Below are positions 32,584 through 41,689 of a DNA stretch of 64,000 nucleotides, one piece after another. How positions within the stretch are numbered: the stretch's first letter is position 1; each line of letters opens with the position of its first letter. The stretch is from Flavobacteriales bacterium (GTDB taxonomy: Bacteria > Bacteroidota > Bacteroidia > Flavobacteriales_F > PHOS-HE28): contig CP129489.1 of the NCBI GenBank assembly GCA_030584065.1, positions 3,267,497 through 3,331,496 of the forward strand, given 5' to 3'. The notes beneath the pieces were generated by a model, which saw only the letters and a program-made list of their open reading frames with translations, did no database searches and was not told the DNA's origin. Both the position numbers and the translations under genes were made by a program.

Positions 32584-35500
32584 GCAAGGTGATCAAGCTC
32601 CACTTCGACCCGAGCCAGCCGCACCAGCTGCGCGCCGTCGAATGCACCGCGCAGTTGCTGGAGGGCCTGCCGCAGTTCGACAGTGCTCTGTACAAGAAGG
32701 CGCTGAGCGAGAGCGGCCAGCTCGGTCTGCAGAACGATGTGGTGGGCAACATCCCACCCGCCTACCAGCTGGACGAGGACTGGTTGCTGGACAACCTGAA
32801 CGCCGTTCGCCGCGGCCAGCGTGACTGGCTGGAGCCCGCCCAGCTGATCCAGGAGACGATGACCCTGGACGTGGACGATGGCGATCTGCTGGACGTGCCA
32901 GGTGTGGAAGGCGAGGCCCACCGCTACCCCGTGTTCACGGTGGAGATGGAGACCGGCACCGGCAAGACTTACGTGTACCTGCGCACCATCCAGGAGCTGC
33001 GCAAGCAGTACGGCCTGCGCAAGTTCATCATCGTGGTGCCCAGCGTGGCCATCTACGAGGGCGTGGTGAAGAGCTTCGACACCATGCGCGAGCACTTCAA
33101 GGGCCTCTATAGCAATGAAGTGACGCACCTGATCCAGTATGACAGCGGGCAGATCAGCCAGTTGCGCGACTTCGCCACGAGCGACAAGGTGGAGGTGCTG
33201 TTGATGACCGTCGACAGTTTCAACAAGGCCAGCAATAACGTTTACAAGGCCACCGAGAAGCTGCAGGGGGAATGGAAGCCCTACCGGTACATCCAGGCCG
33301 TGCGGCCTGTGTTGATCCTGGACGAGAGCCAGAACTACCAGAGCAAGCGCGCGCGCCAGGCCCTGCGCACACTGAAACCGCTCCTGGCCATCAACTACAG
33401 CGCCACGCCCGGCAAGCGCGAGAACCTCTTCTACCGCTTGGGGCCGCTGGAGGCCTTCCAGCAAGGGTTGGTGAAGAAGATCGAGGTGGTGGGTGTCACT
33501 GAGCAGTACCAGTACAACAACGAGCAGTTCAGCTTCAGCTTCGTGAGTGCAGGTCGCAGAACTGGCGTGGGGCCCGAGGTGGAAGCGGATGTTACCAGTC
33601 TGATCAAGGGTCAGCCCACACGGGTGGTCCTGCGATTCAAGAAGGGTGATGATCTGTTCGACAAGACCGGCAATCCCGCATACAAGGGTTTGATCATTGA
33701 TGAAGTGAGCCAAACTACCGGCGTCCTCCTCTTCTCGAACGGCGACCAGGTGAACGTGCGCGACCACGGCAACGCACAGGAAAAGGAGGACATCTTCCGC
33801 ACCCAGATCGAGGAGACCATCAAGCACCACTTCGACAAGCAGAAGGCCCTCCTCGCCTCCGGCATCAAGGTGCTCTCCCTCTTCTTCATCGACCGGGTGG
33901 ACAACTACGTGGCCACCGACGGCCTCATCCGCCGGTTGTTCGACGAGGCCTTTGAGAAGTTGAAGAAGGACTACCCGTACTGGAAGGGATGGAAGGCCGA
34001 GGAGGTTCGGGAGGCCTACTTCGCCAAGCGGAAAGCCGCACGTGGCCAGGCCGAGCAGTTCGTGGACACGGCCATCGAGGTGGAGGAGAAGACGAAGGCC
34101 GATCAGGAGGCCGAGAAGGCGGCGTACGAGCTGATCATGAAAGGCAAGGAGCGCCTGCTGAACCTGGACGAGAAGGTCGCCTTCATCTTCGCCCACAGCG
34201 CCTTGAAGGAAGGCTGGGACAACCCCAACGTGTTCCAGATCTGTACCCTGAACCAGACCACCAGTGAGGCCAAGAAGCGGCAGGAGATCGGCCGGGGCCT
34301 GCGCCTGGCGGTGGACCAGAGCGGTCAGCGCGTGATGAGCGAGCAGGTCAACGTGCTCACCGTGGTGGCCAACGAGAGCTACGAGCGCTTCGCCGATGCC
34401 TTGCAGAAGGAGTACACCGAGGCCGGCCAGCTGGCCCCCCCGAAGCCCACCAACGCGCGCCGCTACGCCGCCAAGCGGAACGAGAGGGTGTACAAGAGCA
34501 AGGCCTTCCGCGCCTTCTGGGACAAGCTGATGCAGCAGGCGGAATACGAGATCCTGGTGGAACCGGAGGCCGTGGTGGAGGCCTGCGTGGCCAAGCTCAA
34601 CGCCGAGCAGTTCCCCGAACCGCACATCGTGGTCACCCGCGGGGAGTTCGTGATGAGCACCATCAGCGTAGAGCTGATGCAAGTCAGCGCGGGGCTGGCC
34701 AAGCTGGACGTAAGCATCAGCAACACCGCAGGTGAAAGCCGCAGCAGCACGCAGTGGTTCCGCACCGGCGATGAACTGGCCCGCAAGCTCAACGAGCCGC
34801 GTCTCAAGGGCTACAAGCTCGTGGCCATCGAGGGTGAGGGCAATGAAGCCCGCGTGCTCTTTGGCGACAAGGGCGAGCTGGCCGTGGGGCAGCAGCACCA
34901 GTTCCAGGTGCGTGAGGAGAACCGCAACACCCCGAGCACCCGCCTGGAGGCACAGGCTACGCATCCGGTCTTCAACCTCATCGACCGCGCCGCGCAGGAA
35001 ACGAAGCTGACGCGCCGCACCATCCGCACCATCTTCGAGCGGATGCACCCGGACAAGAAGCAGTGGGTGTTCCGCAACCCCGAGGGCTTCAGCGGGGTGT
35101 TCGTGCGCACCATCCGCGACCTGCTCGCCGACCACATCGCCGAACGCGTGCAGTACCACCTGAAGAAGGAGAAGCAGGATGCCGACCTGGAGGCGATGTT
35201 CCCGCCGGAGAAGAAGTACGCGCAGAAGGAGCTGATCGAGGGCTCAGACGCCAGTATGTACGACTGGGTGCAGGTGGACAGCGACGTGGAGAAGCACTTC
35301 GTACAACTACGCCTGAACGGGGATGGCAAGGTGAAGGGTTATTTGAAGTTCCCAGCCGGCTTCAAGATCAACATGCCGAAGATCATCCAGGACTACAACC
35401 CGGATTGGGGTGTGCTGCGCGAGGATGAGCAGAAGCCCGAAGTGCTGATGGAGCTCGTGCGCGAAACGAAGGGCACCACGCAGATCGAGAACCTGCAATG

Positions 35501-35609
35501 GGGCCACGAGAAGCGCAAGATCAAGCTGGCCAAGAAGTACTTCGCCGCCCTGGGCATCGATTACCGCACGGTGGATGACAAAGTGGTGAGGTGGTGGGAG
35601 AAGGGGTGA
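32580..35609 (+). CDS. res: Type III restriction endonuclease Res subunit
   Basis: 1,009 residues. SF2 helicase/translocase: Walker A METGTGKTY (about 122-130), motif II LDESQNY (about 246), motif III SATPG, motif VI QEIGRGLRLAV (about 573). C-terminal PD-(D/E)XK nuclease: NPDWGVL (about 940) and LVRETKG (about 960). With Mod it cuts DNA after communication between two head-to-head sites (family knowledge). It is separated from mod by two accessory genes, which is unusual because mod and res are normally adjacent. The start overlaps the AlbA_2 gene by 4 nt. Confidence 0.92.
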   Translation: MSKVIKLHFDPSQPHQLRAVECTAQLLEGLPQFDSALYKKALSESGQLGLQNDVVGNIPPAYQLDEDWLLDNLNAVRRGQRDWLEPAQLIQETMTLDVDDGDLLDVPGVEGEAHRYPVFTVEMETGTGKTYVYLRTIQELRKQYGLRKFIIVVPSVAIYEGVVKSFDTMREHFKGLYSNEVTHLIQYDSGQISQLRDFATSDKVEVLLMTVDSFNKASNNVYKATEKLQGEWKPYRYIQAVRPVLILDESQNYQSKRARQALRTLKPLLAINYSATPGKRENLFYRLGPLEAFQQGLVKKIEVVGVTEQYQYNNEQFSFSFVSAGRRTGVGPEVEADVTSLIKGQPTRVVLRFKKGDDLFDKTGNPAYKGLIIDEVSQTTGVLLFSNGDQVNVRDHGNAQEKEDIFRTQIEETIKHHFDKQKALLASGIKVLSLFFIDRVDNYVATDGLIRRLFDEAFEKLKKDYPYWKGWKAEEVREAYFAKRKAARGQAEQFVDTAIEVEEKTKADQEAEKAAYELIMKGKERLLNLDEKVAFIFAHSALKEGWDNPNVFQICTLNQTTSEAKKRQEIGRGLRLAVDQSGQRVMSEQVNVLTVVANESYERFADALQKEYTEAGQLAPPKPTNARRYAAKRNERVYKSKAFRAFWDKLMQQAEYEILVEPEAVVEACVAKLNAEQFPEPHIVVTRGEFVMSTISVELMQVSAGLAKLDVSISNTAGESRSSTQWFRTGDELARKLNEPRLKGYKLVAIEGEGNEARVLFGDKGELAVGQQHQFQVREENRNTPSTRLEAQATHPVFNLIDRAAQETKLTRRTIRTIFERMHPDKKQWVFRNPEGFSGVFVRTIRDLLADHIAERVQYHLKKEKQDADLEAMFPPEKKYAQKELIEGSDASMYDWVQVDSDVEKHFVQLRLNGDGKVKGYLKFPAGFKINMPKIIQDYNPDWGVLREDEQKPEVLMELVRETKGTTQIENLQWGHEKRKIKLAKKYFAALGIDYRTVDDKVVRWWEKG

Positions 35610-35640
35610 TGAATTGAACGCAGAATCAACAACGGATAAC

Positions 35641-36372
35641 ATGCCTCGCACGAATAAGCCGATACGTGATCAGATCGCGGACTACTGCTTACAGCAGTTA
35701 AAGACTCATCCTGATGGCTTGCGCTTCAGTGAACTCAAACGCTTGGTCGTAGAGAAGTTCAAGGGCACCCCCGACGGAACCATTCACGGCTCCGTTTATG
35801 TCCTTGGCGACCACCCTCAAGTGGTCAAGCCTTCACGTGGACTGTTCCGACTCCGGGAGTACGATATCACCAAAGAGGCAAAGAAACCCAAGTCCAAAAT
35901 CAAGGAGCAAGATTTTTACGGACCGTTCGCAAATTGGATCACAACGGAATTGGAAGAGTGCACAAAGGCCTTGGAGGTTGGGGGCAACAAGTTCAAGGAC
36001 AAGTGGGGGACTCCGGATGTAGTTGGTATCAAACGCCCCAAGGAGAGCGACATGCTCAAGTTCCCCATTGAGATCGTATCCGCTGAGATCAAGGTTGATG
36101 GCAACGGCTTGATTACCGCTTTTGGCCAGGCTTGCGCCTATCGGCTTTTCAGTCATCGCTCTTATATCGTAGTGCCAAGACAATCGCGTCAAGACGACAT
36201 TGATAGACTGGACAGCTTAGCTCTTGTTTTTGGGATCGGACTTATCTTGTTCGACAACACCAACAAGCTGGACCCGCAGTTTGAGATTCGCAGCAGAGCA
36301 GCCAGGCACGAGCCTGACATGTTTTACGCGAACAAGTACATGAAGCTCCTTGAGAACGATCTGTTCTCTTGA
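35641..36372 (+). CDS. Winged-helix plus PD-(D/E)XK nuclease-like protein
   Basis: 243 residues. N-terminal winged helix (about 10-60: FSELKRLVVEKFKGTP, GSVYVLGDH) and a C-terminal fold with TPDVVG (about 124) and SAEIKVD (about 148), the PD...ExK pattern of restriction-type nucleases, followed by GQACAYRLFSHRSYIVVP. No name recognised. It starts 31 nt after Res, so it belongs to the island operon; ATG 35641 is preferred to TTG 35614. GC is lower than in the flanks, a sign of transfer. Confidence 0.65.
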   Translation: MPRTNKPIRDQIADYCLQQLKTHPDGLRFSELKRLVVEKFKGTPDGTIHGSVYVLGDHPQVVKPSRGLFRLREYDITKEAKKPKSKIKEQDFYGPFANWITTELEECTKALEVGGNKFKDKWGTPDVVGIKRPKESDMLKFPIEIVSAEIKVDGNGLITAFGQACAYRLFSHRSYIVVPRQSRQDDIDRLDSLALVFGIGLILFDNTNKLDPQFEIRSRAARHEPDMFYANKYMKLLENDLFS

Positions 36373-36391
36373 GATGGAGATAATGTAACGC

Positions 36392-36399
36392 TTCCTTTC
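36392..36399 (+). promoter_or_regulatory. Candidate -7 box of the DUF429 gene
   Basis: TTCCTTTC ends 8 nt before the ATG at 36408. It resembles the TTCCTTTG and TTCCTTCG boxes elsewhere in the window and suggests that this gene has its own short-leader promoter, outside the island operon. Confidence 0.35.
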
Positions 36400-36407
36400 A
36401 GGTTATC

Positions 36408-37058
36408 ATGGCGAATGACCCCATCGTCGTCGGCATCGACGTCGGCGGCCCCACCAAGGGCTTCCACGCCGTGGCGCTTGCGGGCGGCCGCTACCACGCC
36501 ACGCTCGCCAGCAAGGACATTGCAGAGCTCGCGCACTGGAGCGTGCGCGACATGGGCGCCACGGTGATCGCCATCGATGCGCCCTGCGGCTGGAGCATGA
36601 CCGATCGATGCCGACTGGCCGAGCGCGAACTCATGGAGCGGAGGATCTTCTGTTTCGCCACGCCCACCAAGGCTACCGCCGCCGACAGGCCTTTCTACCA
36701 TTGGATGCTGAAAGGCATGGCACTGTATGATGCTCTTGCCCCTACGCACCCCGTGCGCGATCCACGTTCACCAGGCCGTACGCACTACTGCATCGAGACC
36801 TTCCCGCACGCCATCACTCATCAATTCCTGGGCGTGAATGCTACGGCGCGAAAGAAACGGGAACAACGCCGCGCGCTCTTGGACCGCCTGGGCATCGACC
36901 GCACGGCCCTCACCAACATCGACAAGGTGGACGCCGCGCTGTGCGCGTACGTGGCGCATCGGGCCGCCACGCGAGCGGCGCTGCAGGCGTACGGGGAGGA
37001 GGCCACAGGGCTGATCGTGGTGCCGCAGATGGCCAAGCGGTTCTTTGCGGGGGTGTGA
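36408..37058 (+). CDS. DUF429 family protein
   Basis: 216 residues, cytosolic. RNase H-like fold indicated by VGIDVGGPTKGFHAVAL at the N-terminus, VIAIDAPCGWSM (about 58), ETFPHA (about 130) and the late NIDKVDAALCAYVA (about 173), as in DUF429 predicted nucleases. The Asp residues of these motifs are the likely metal ligands. GC returns to the genome norm, so the defence island probably ends before this gene. A hairpin follows at 37087-37108. Confidence 0.8.
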   Translation: MANDPIVVGIDVGGPTKGFHAVALAGGRYHATLASKDIAELAHWSVRDMGATVIAIDAPCGWSMTDRCRLAERELMERRIFCFATPTKATAADRPFYHWMLKGMALYDALAPTHPVRDPRSPGRTHYCIETFPHAITHQFLGVNATARKKREQRRALLDRLGIDRTALTNIDKVDAALCAYVAHRAATRAALQAYGEEATGLIVVPQMAKRFFAGV

Positions 37059-37086
37059 GGGCATGCACGTGCCGTAATGCACGCAA

Positions 37087-37108
37087 CCCCCAACGCATCC
37101 GTCGGGGG
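37087..37108 (+). terminator. Hairpin after the DUF429 gene
   Basis: CCCCCAACG and CGTCGGGGG form a 9-bp stem with one mismatch and a CATC loop, 28 nt after the stop. There is no U-tract. Confidence 0.35.
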
Positions 37109-37133
37109 CTCCGTGCTTCGTAGTGCGGGTCGG

Positions 37134-37271
37134 TTACTTCTTGGCCGGTGCGTTACTCCGCCCAGGGCCCGAAGGCACATGGGGTACGGTGCTCGGCTTG
37201 TTGGCCGGGTAGGCAGGCCGGGGGCTTCCGCCGCCCTTGTTGCCTCCACCTTGGTTTCCTCCTTTGCTCAT
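37134..37271 (-). CDS. Small Gly-rich basic protein, 45 residues
   Basis: The frame begins MSKGGNQGGGNKGGGSPRP and ends with SNAPAKK, then a TAA stop. It is rich in Gly, Asn, Pro and Lys, lacks hydrophobic segments and is probably disordered. An ACAACTTG box ends 6 nt before the ATG, matching the short-leader promoters seen elsewhere. Similar short GG-rich proteins occur in Bacteroidota; function unknown. Apart from the hairpin, 37059-37375 holds nothing else. Confidence 0.5.
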   Translation of the reverse strand: MSKGGNQGGGNKGGGSPRPAYPANKPSTVPHVPSGPGRSNAPAKK

Positions 37272-37375
37272 GAGGAACAAGTTGTTGAGTTTGTTGCCCC
37301 GGGTCTCATACCCTCATCCCTGCGCCCGGTCCGTGGGATGAAGGGGTATTAATCGGCTTCTGCGGGCCGGCTCGT

Positions 37376-37897
37376 TCACTTGCTCGAGCACTCGTGCCAG
37401 CAGCGGCCGCTGCAGTCGTGCCAGCAATCGGTGGCATCGGGTGCTGTCATCTCCTCGCCGAAGGCCTCCTTGTAGAGGCGGGCGGTGCGGTTGAAGCCGG
37501 CCTCCAGCTGGCGTTCGTCCTCCTCGCCGCGCATGCCCAGGTAGGGGAAGTGGTGCAGGTAGTGGCCGAACACCTGCTGGCAGTCCTCGTGGTAGGCGCG
37601 GGTGTCGAGGATGTGGTAGTGCCAGAACTGGTCGATGACCTTGGTGGGCACCATGCCCTTGCCGTGCAGCTTGCACAGGTGCAGGTACCGCTTGTACTCC
37701 ACCTCGTTGGCCTCGCACTGTTCGCGGGTCCAACCAAGGCCCTCCTCGGTCTCCATCAGTTTGGTCTTCACCATCTCCAGGTCGATCGCCGCAACGGCCG
37801 GGTCGATGCCCTTGTCATGGATGAGGTGCGAGATGCGCTCGGCCGTCAGGGGCTCGGGCAGGTTCACGTTATAGGCTTCCTTCAAATGCGCTTTCAT
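37376..37897 (-). CDS. GRDP-like protein with a Cys-rich tail
   Basis: 173 residues. The middle (about 65-130) has DQFWHYHILDTRAYHEDCQ and a HHFPY motif, the conserved Trp-His-x-His pattern of glycine-rich-domain-protein-like (DUF1399/GRDP-like) sequences. The C-terminus is CWHDCSGRCWHECSSK, two CWH-[DE]-C elements that could bind metal or be a modified peptide. ATG 37897 is chosen; an earlier ATG (37969) would add a low-complexity N-terminus. Last gene of a minus-strand set with the TauD-like enzyme. Confidence 0.55.
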   Translation of the reverse strand: MKAHLKEAYNVNLPEPLTAERISHLIHDKGIDPAVAAIDLEMVKTKLMETEEGLGWTREQCEANEVEYKRYLHLCKLHGKGMVPTKVIDQFWHYHILDTRAYHEDCQQVFGHYLHHFPYLGMRGEEDERQLEAGFNRTARLYKEAFGEEMTAPDATDCWHDCSGRCWHECSSK

Positions 37898-38065
37898 CGT
37901 CGTTGGGGGTATTGTGGGCGTTGGCCCGTGGTTCTTGCTCGTCGTTATGGACGTCTGTCCGTGGCTCATGCTGATTCCCCGCACGCCGCCCAGAAGGGCA
38001 TGGCGCTGAGCCTGGGGGCACCGGGTTCATCTTCTCATGGGGTTGGTAGGTTGGCAGGTGGATGA

Positions 38066-38686
38066 TCACTTGATCCAGAAGCGCTCCAGGTAGCGATCGC
38101 CATCGGGTCCGATCGCCTTGCGGCCGTGGAGCATGCGGTGGTTGTCGATGATCAGTGCATCGCCGGGCCGCAGCTTCAGTTCCAGGCGAGGCATGGCCCG
38201 CAGGGCATTCTGAAAGGCCCCGTAGGCAGGATCGTCGCGGTCGCTGGGGTTGGTGAGCCAGAAGGAGTAGTAGAAGCGCAGTCGGCCTTGGTCGTACATC
38301 ACGAAGGGCCAGCTGCCGGGGTCCTCCGGAAAGACCTTGTGCTCGTGCAGTTCCAGCGTGAACAGGCGGTCGCGGTGCTCAGGTGCAAGGCGGTCGAAGG
38401 CGGCACGGGCATCCAGCAGCAGGCTCTCCCCACCCTGTTCGCTCTGCCGGTGGCAGTACCACGCGATGTAGCGTGCGGCATGGTGATCGGTATGCAGGTC
38501 CAGCGAGCGCGGCGAGGTGACCATGGCCTTGCTCTCGGGCCGCACGCGCACCTCGGTGCGTTGGATGATGGTGCCGAGCTCTCGGATGGATTCCCGGAAG
38601 TCGCCGTAGGGCAGCGCGGGCAGATGCAAGTGGCCTTTCTCCATGAGGGTGGTCCTTATGTCGGTGAGGAAATCGGTGGTGTTCAT
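38066..38686 (-). CDS. TauD/TfdA-type Fe(II)/2-oxoglutarate dioxygenase
   Basis: 206 residues. Facial triad: His65 and Asp67 in LHTDHH and distal His187 in MLHGRKAI; an Arg near residue 198 would bind 2-oxoglutarate. The HTDHH context and PGDALIIDNHRMLHG are typical of TauD/CAS-like oxygenases. It is shorter than TauD (about 280), lacking part of the N-terminal region. It lies 31 nt downstream of the hypothetical gene 38718-39257 and 168 bp before the GRDP-like gene. The substrate is unknown; hydroxylation of a product of the neighbouring genes is a guess. Confidence 0.8.
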   Translation of the reverse strand: MNTTDFLTDIRTTLMEKGHLHLPALPYGDFRESIRELGTIIQRTEVRVRPESKAMVTSPRSLDLHTDHHAARYIAWYCHRQSEQGGESLLLDARAAFDRLAPEHRDRLFTLELHEHKVFPEDPGSWPFVMYDQGRLRFYYSFWLTNPSDRDDPAYGAFQNALRAMPRLELKLRPGDALIIDNHRMLHGRKAIGPDGDRYLERFWIK

Positions 38687-38717
38687 GGGTGCTTCGGGTT
38701 ACAGGAATGATGGAAGT

Positions 38718-39257
38718 TCAGGCGCGTTGGCGCTGGGTGAGCAACGCATGGCGCTTGCGGTCGATGAACTCATGGAGCTGCACGGCAACGCGGTAGGAAG
38801 GCAGGAGGATCTGGAAGCTGAATTCGCCACCCCGATGCTGCACGCGGAGCACACGGTTCCGCACGCACATCACCTGCACGATGTCGCGGATGTAGAGGAA
38901 GACCTCGCGCTTGAGCTTGCCCTCCTCATCCAAGCGGATGCGCACGACATGGCGCGGGGTGAAGAGCAGGATTACCAGCAGGGTCTTCCGGATATGCTCA
39001 TTCGGAAGGCGGTGCCCCTTCGTCTGGAAATGGTTGTCCGGTACCAGGAACCCCTGTTCGATCAACTGGGATCCATACTTCTTGCCGGCATCATCGAGGT
39101 AGCGCTCCCCCACGTTCACCACCACGTGGCGGACGTAGTTGAGCTCTTCGGCCCGGAGGGCCTCAGAGGCATGCTCGAGAAGGTCCGGTATGCAGGTGGC
39201 GTTGGGGAATTCCTGCTGGAGCTTGCGCTCTACGGTCTGAAGGATGTTCGGGTACAT
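38718..39257 (-). CDS. Hypothetical protein next to the TauD-like gene
   Basis: 179 residues, no signal peptide or clear TM helix apart from a hydrophobic KTLLVILLF stretch. Mixed alpha/beta with basic regions (KLKREVFLYIRD, EFIDRKRHALLTQRQRA). I do not recognise the family. ATG 39257 is taken. It starts a short minus-strand run (hypothetical, dioxygenase, GRDP-like), which suggests one pathway. Confidence 0.55.
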   Translation of the reverse strand: MYPNILQTVERKLQQEFPNATCIPDLLEHASEALRAEELNYVRHVVVNVGERYLDDAGKKYGSQLIEQGFLVPDNHFQTKGHRLPNEHIRKTLLVILLFTPRHVVRIRLDEEGKLKREVFLYIRDIVQVMCVRNRVLRVQHRGGEFSFQILLPSYRVAVQLHEFIDRKRHALLTQRQRA

Positions 39258-39361
39258 GGCTTTGAGGTTTGCGCCTCGCCATGCCAAGCAAATGCCGTCA
39301 ATCGCTCGCGAACTCCACCGGGCAATAAGTGCCCTGTTCGGGGCAATGGATGACGGTGCTA

Positions 39362-40111
39362 TCAGCCCAACCGCCCCCGATAGGTGTCCGTGACCTTCAA
39401 CAAGTGACGGACGAGCTTGCCCGATTCATCAATTGCTTCAACCTTCAAACCATCTGTACCCTTCTGAATGATGCACCTTCTGTTCACCACGCACTTGCTG
39501 GAGATCTGAACAAACACCCGATCCGGTAATGTGGTCCCGACCATCTTCTCCAAGGTGATGTTGGCCAAGGTCTCCGGCGGGCGGTCCGTGAAGTGGATCC
39601 GCTTGTTCTGCGAAGCGGCCTCCTTGGCATCGGGATGCACCTCGATGAACACGATTCGATCCGGCGGCACCAAGATCTCCTCACCGTTGCGCTTCAGCCT
39701 GATCGGGATGGGCTTGTCCAAGCCGAGCGCATGGATCAGGCGCATCAGCCTGCTGACGGCCTGCTTGAGTCCAGCTTCAGTATAGGTCTTGGTAAGATGT
39801 TCAACCGGCATATGCTCTCGTATGCGCTGAATCTGTTCGATCGTATCAAGGTGCTCCCGGGTGTGTGCACTGGTGAAAAGCACCGGTATCGCGAATTCCT
39901 CTGCCAAGTCCAGGCCAGCACGCTTATCCGTCTTCACCTCAATATCGAGCAGGAGCGCATCAGGCGCTTTGGTTCGCACCCGGCTCTTGAACTCGATGAC
40001 ATCATCGGTGGCCGTGACCACCTCCACGTTCTCCATGCCTTTGAGCCACCGGACAAGTTGGTCCAACACTTGCTCGTCATCCTCAAGGACGGCAACCCTC
40101 AGCTTCGTCAT
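39362..40111 (-). CDS. LytTR-family response regulator
   Basis: 249 residues. Receiver with LEDDEQ (Asp11/Asp12), phosphoacceptor Asp56 in LLLDIEVKTDKRAG, Thr/Ser at TSAHT and Lys near 108; C-terminal LytTR DNA-binding domain (about 140-249: RLKRNGEEILVPPDRIVFIEV ... VFVQISSKCVVN). It overlaps the kinase gene by the 4 nt ATGA, so kinase and regulator are coupled. No CATGC-type direct repeats like those at 56.8-62.3 kb are seen upstream of this pair. Confidence 0.9.
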   Translation of the reverse strand: MTKLRVAVLEDDEQVLDQLVRWLKGMENVEVVTATDDVIEFKSRVRTKAPDALLLDIEVKTDKRAGLDLAEEFAIPVLFTSAHTREHLDTIEQIQRIREHMPVEHLTKTYTEAGLKQAVSRLMRLIHALGLDKPIPIRLKRNGEEILVPPDRIVFIEVHPDAKEAASQNKRIHFTDRPPETLANITLEKMVGTTLPDRVFVQISSKCVVNRRCIIQKGTDGLKVEAIDESGKLVRHLLKVTDTYRGRLG

Positions 40112-40869
40112 GACTTGACCGTGATGGTGAGCGATGAACGATACATGTCCGAAGACACTGGACCATGCTCGATGTGGAACGAACCATCCAGCAGGCTTTC
40201 CAAGCGCTCCTTCATGTTCTTCAAGCCGATGCCTCCTGTCGAATCCCCATACTTCTTGCCGACCTTGTTCAACACTTCCATGCGGAACTCATTGCCAACA
40301 AGGCTGATCTCCACCCGCAGAAAGTCGGGGTCCTCCACCGCACCGTGCTTGAAGGCGTTCTCCAACAGGTAGCCGGTGACAAGGTGCGGGATGCAAGGCT
40401 GCGCGTACCAGCGTGAGTTCTTATCCAGCTTGTCGTCAATGACATCCAGCCCATCCCGCTGCTTGCGGATGATCGCTTGCATGTCCACATAGCTGCGGAT
40501 GAAGCCCACCTCTTCCTCCACGCTCACCGTATGCGTGGCCCCCTTGTACAGCACATAGTCCATGGTCTTGATCATCGTGTCCATACCATGGCTCAGGTTG
40601 CTCGAATAGGCCTGCAGCCGGCCCATGATGTTCTTCACGGTATGCGGCTCCAGTTGGATCTTCAGGTTATCCGATCGGAGAAGCGCATTCTCTGCCTCGA
40701 GCTTCGCATTCTCCGTGATCAATGTATCCCGGTGGACCGTGATGCGATCCTTCTCCTTGACCACGGCATCCAATTCCTTGCGCGTTCTTCGCAGCTTGAC
40801 AATGAGAACGATGAGGGCCGTGGGAATACCCAGCAGGATCAATAGCCCCAACAGATCTCCAGCCTCCAT
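40108..40869 (-). CDS. LytS-type sensor histidine kinase
   Basis: 253 residues. One N-terminal TM helix (about 5-25), a coiled coil, then the His_kinase domain with EPHTVKNIMGRL (in place of the usual NPHFLFN), and an HATPase domain with LLENAFKHGA and GGIGLKNMKERL. It lacks an extracytoplasmic sensor domain, so the stimulus is unknown. Upstream (40870-41100) is AT-rich near the start (TAGATAATTTCAC) and may hold the promoter; otherwise nothing is seen there. Confidence 0.85.
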   Translation of the reverse strand: MEAGDLLGLLILLGIPTALIVLIVKLRRTRKELDAVVKEKDRITVHRDTLITENAKLEAENALLRSDNLKIQLEPHTVKNIMGRLQAYSSNLSHGMDTMIKTMDYVLYKGATHTVSVEEEVGFIRSYVDMQAIIRKQRDGLDVIDDKLDKNSRWYAQPCIPHLVTGYLLENAFKHGAVEDPDFLRVEISLVGNEFRMEVLNKVGKKYGDSTGGIGLKNMKERLESLLDGSFHIEHGPVSSDMYRSSLTITVKS

Positions 40870-41100
40870 GGAATGGATTAGATGAGTGTGAAATTATCTA
40901 TTCAACAACATCAGACGGATGGCTTTGTCTCCAGCGCTTCTCGACATTCACCCCTGGCCGCACGCCGATGACAACCTGTTGAGCAAGGGATGCGCCGAAT
41001 GGCGGATTCACCAGCAAGCAGCTTGCGCTAGGCAAGGTCATCAGCCCCACATGAACGAACCTGCTGGTCGTGCGAAAGGACCTGGATTAGAACCGCAAGC

Positions 41101-41685
41101 TCATCCTGCAGTGCCAGCAGTTGGCGAAGCGGTGCTTCCCGGGGGTGTGAGGTCCCACTCCACCACCACAAAGTCCTCCACGCTGCACCCGCACTGCAAC
41201 GCCGCCTCCAGCCACCGTCCCTGGGTGGCGCGCATGCGGTCCTTGCCGTAGCGCTTGCTTTCCACGAAGAGCAGCCGCCCGTTCTTCCACAGCACTACAT
41301 CCCAGCTGCCGCCGTAGGTGCCGCCGTTGGCTTGGGCGATGGCGTGGAGCCGCTCGTTCACCCCGGGCTCCTCGATGGGGACATGTTCCTGGGCGCCGGG
41401 TCCGCCCGGCTTCCATTCCCGCCAGAGCCCGGGTTGCAAGCGGGGCTTGCCGTAGGTCTCCACCCACCTTCCTTCCCAGCCCACGGCCTCAAAGGCCCGC
41501 AGGATGGCCAACTCCGCGAACATCGGCTGGCCGTTGGCCTCCACAAGGGCCTTGTGGCCAAAGGTCCAGAGGTCGGTGGGCGCGGTGTACGCGGTGAACA
41601 CCGGCCGGCACACCGGCACGGCCAGCGGTCCGGTGGTGGTGTGCAGCACCAGTTGGTCAGTGGGTTCGAAGCCTGGCGGCCACAT
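41101..41685 (-). CDS. VRR-NUC-like predicted nuclease
   Basis: 194 residues. The C-terminal half contains GGSWDVVLWKNGRLLFVESK followed by R and Q..W, the D...ExK...Q pattern of VRR-NUC and related PD-(D/E)XK nucleases. The N-terminal 90 residues have no recognised fold. A TAGCTTCG box ends 4 nt before the ATG, supporting the start and a leaderless mRNA. Alone on its strand; a defence or repair role is only a guess. Confidence 0.5.
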   Translation of the reverse strand: MWPPGFEPTDQLVLHTTTGPLAVPVCRPVFTAYTAPTDLWTFGHKALVEANGQPMFAELAILRAFEAVGWEGRWVETYGKPRLQPGLWREWKPGGPGAQEHVPIEEPGVNERLHAIAQANGGTYGGSWDVVLWKNGRLLFVESKRYGKDRMRATQGRWLEAALQCGCSVEDFVVVEWDLTPPGSTASPTAGTAG

Positions 41686-41689
41686 GCAA

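Noticed and set aside
39362-40869. Second LytTR regulon with the CATGC repeat pair
   Set aside because: No such repeats are found upstream of 40869; the first LytS-LytTR pair must use a different site.
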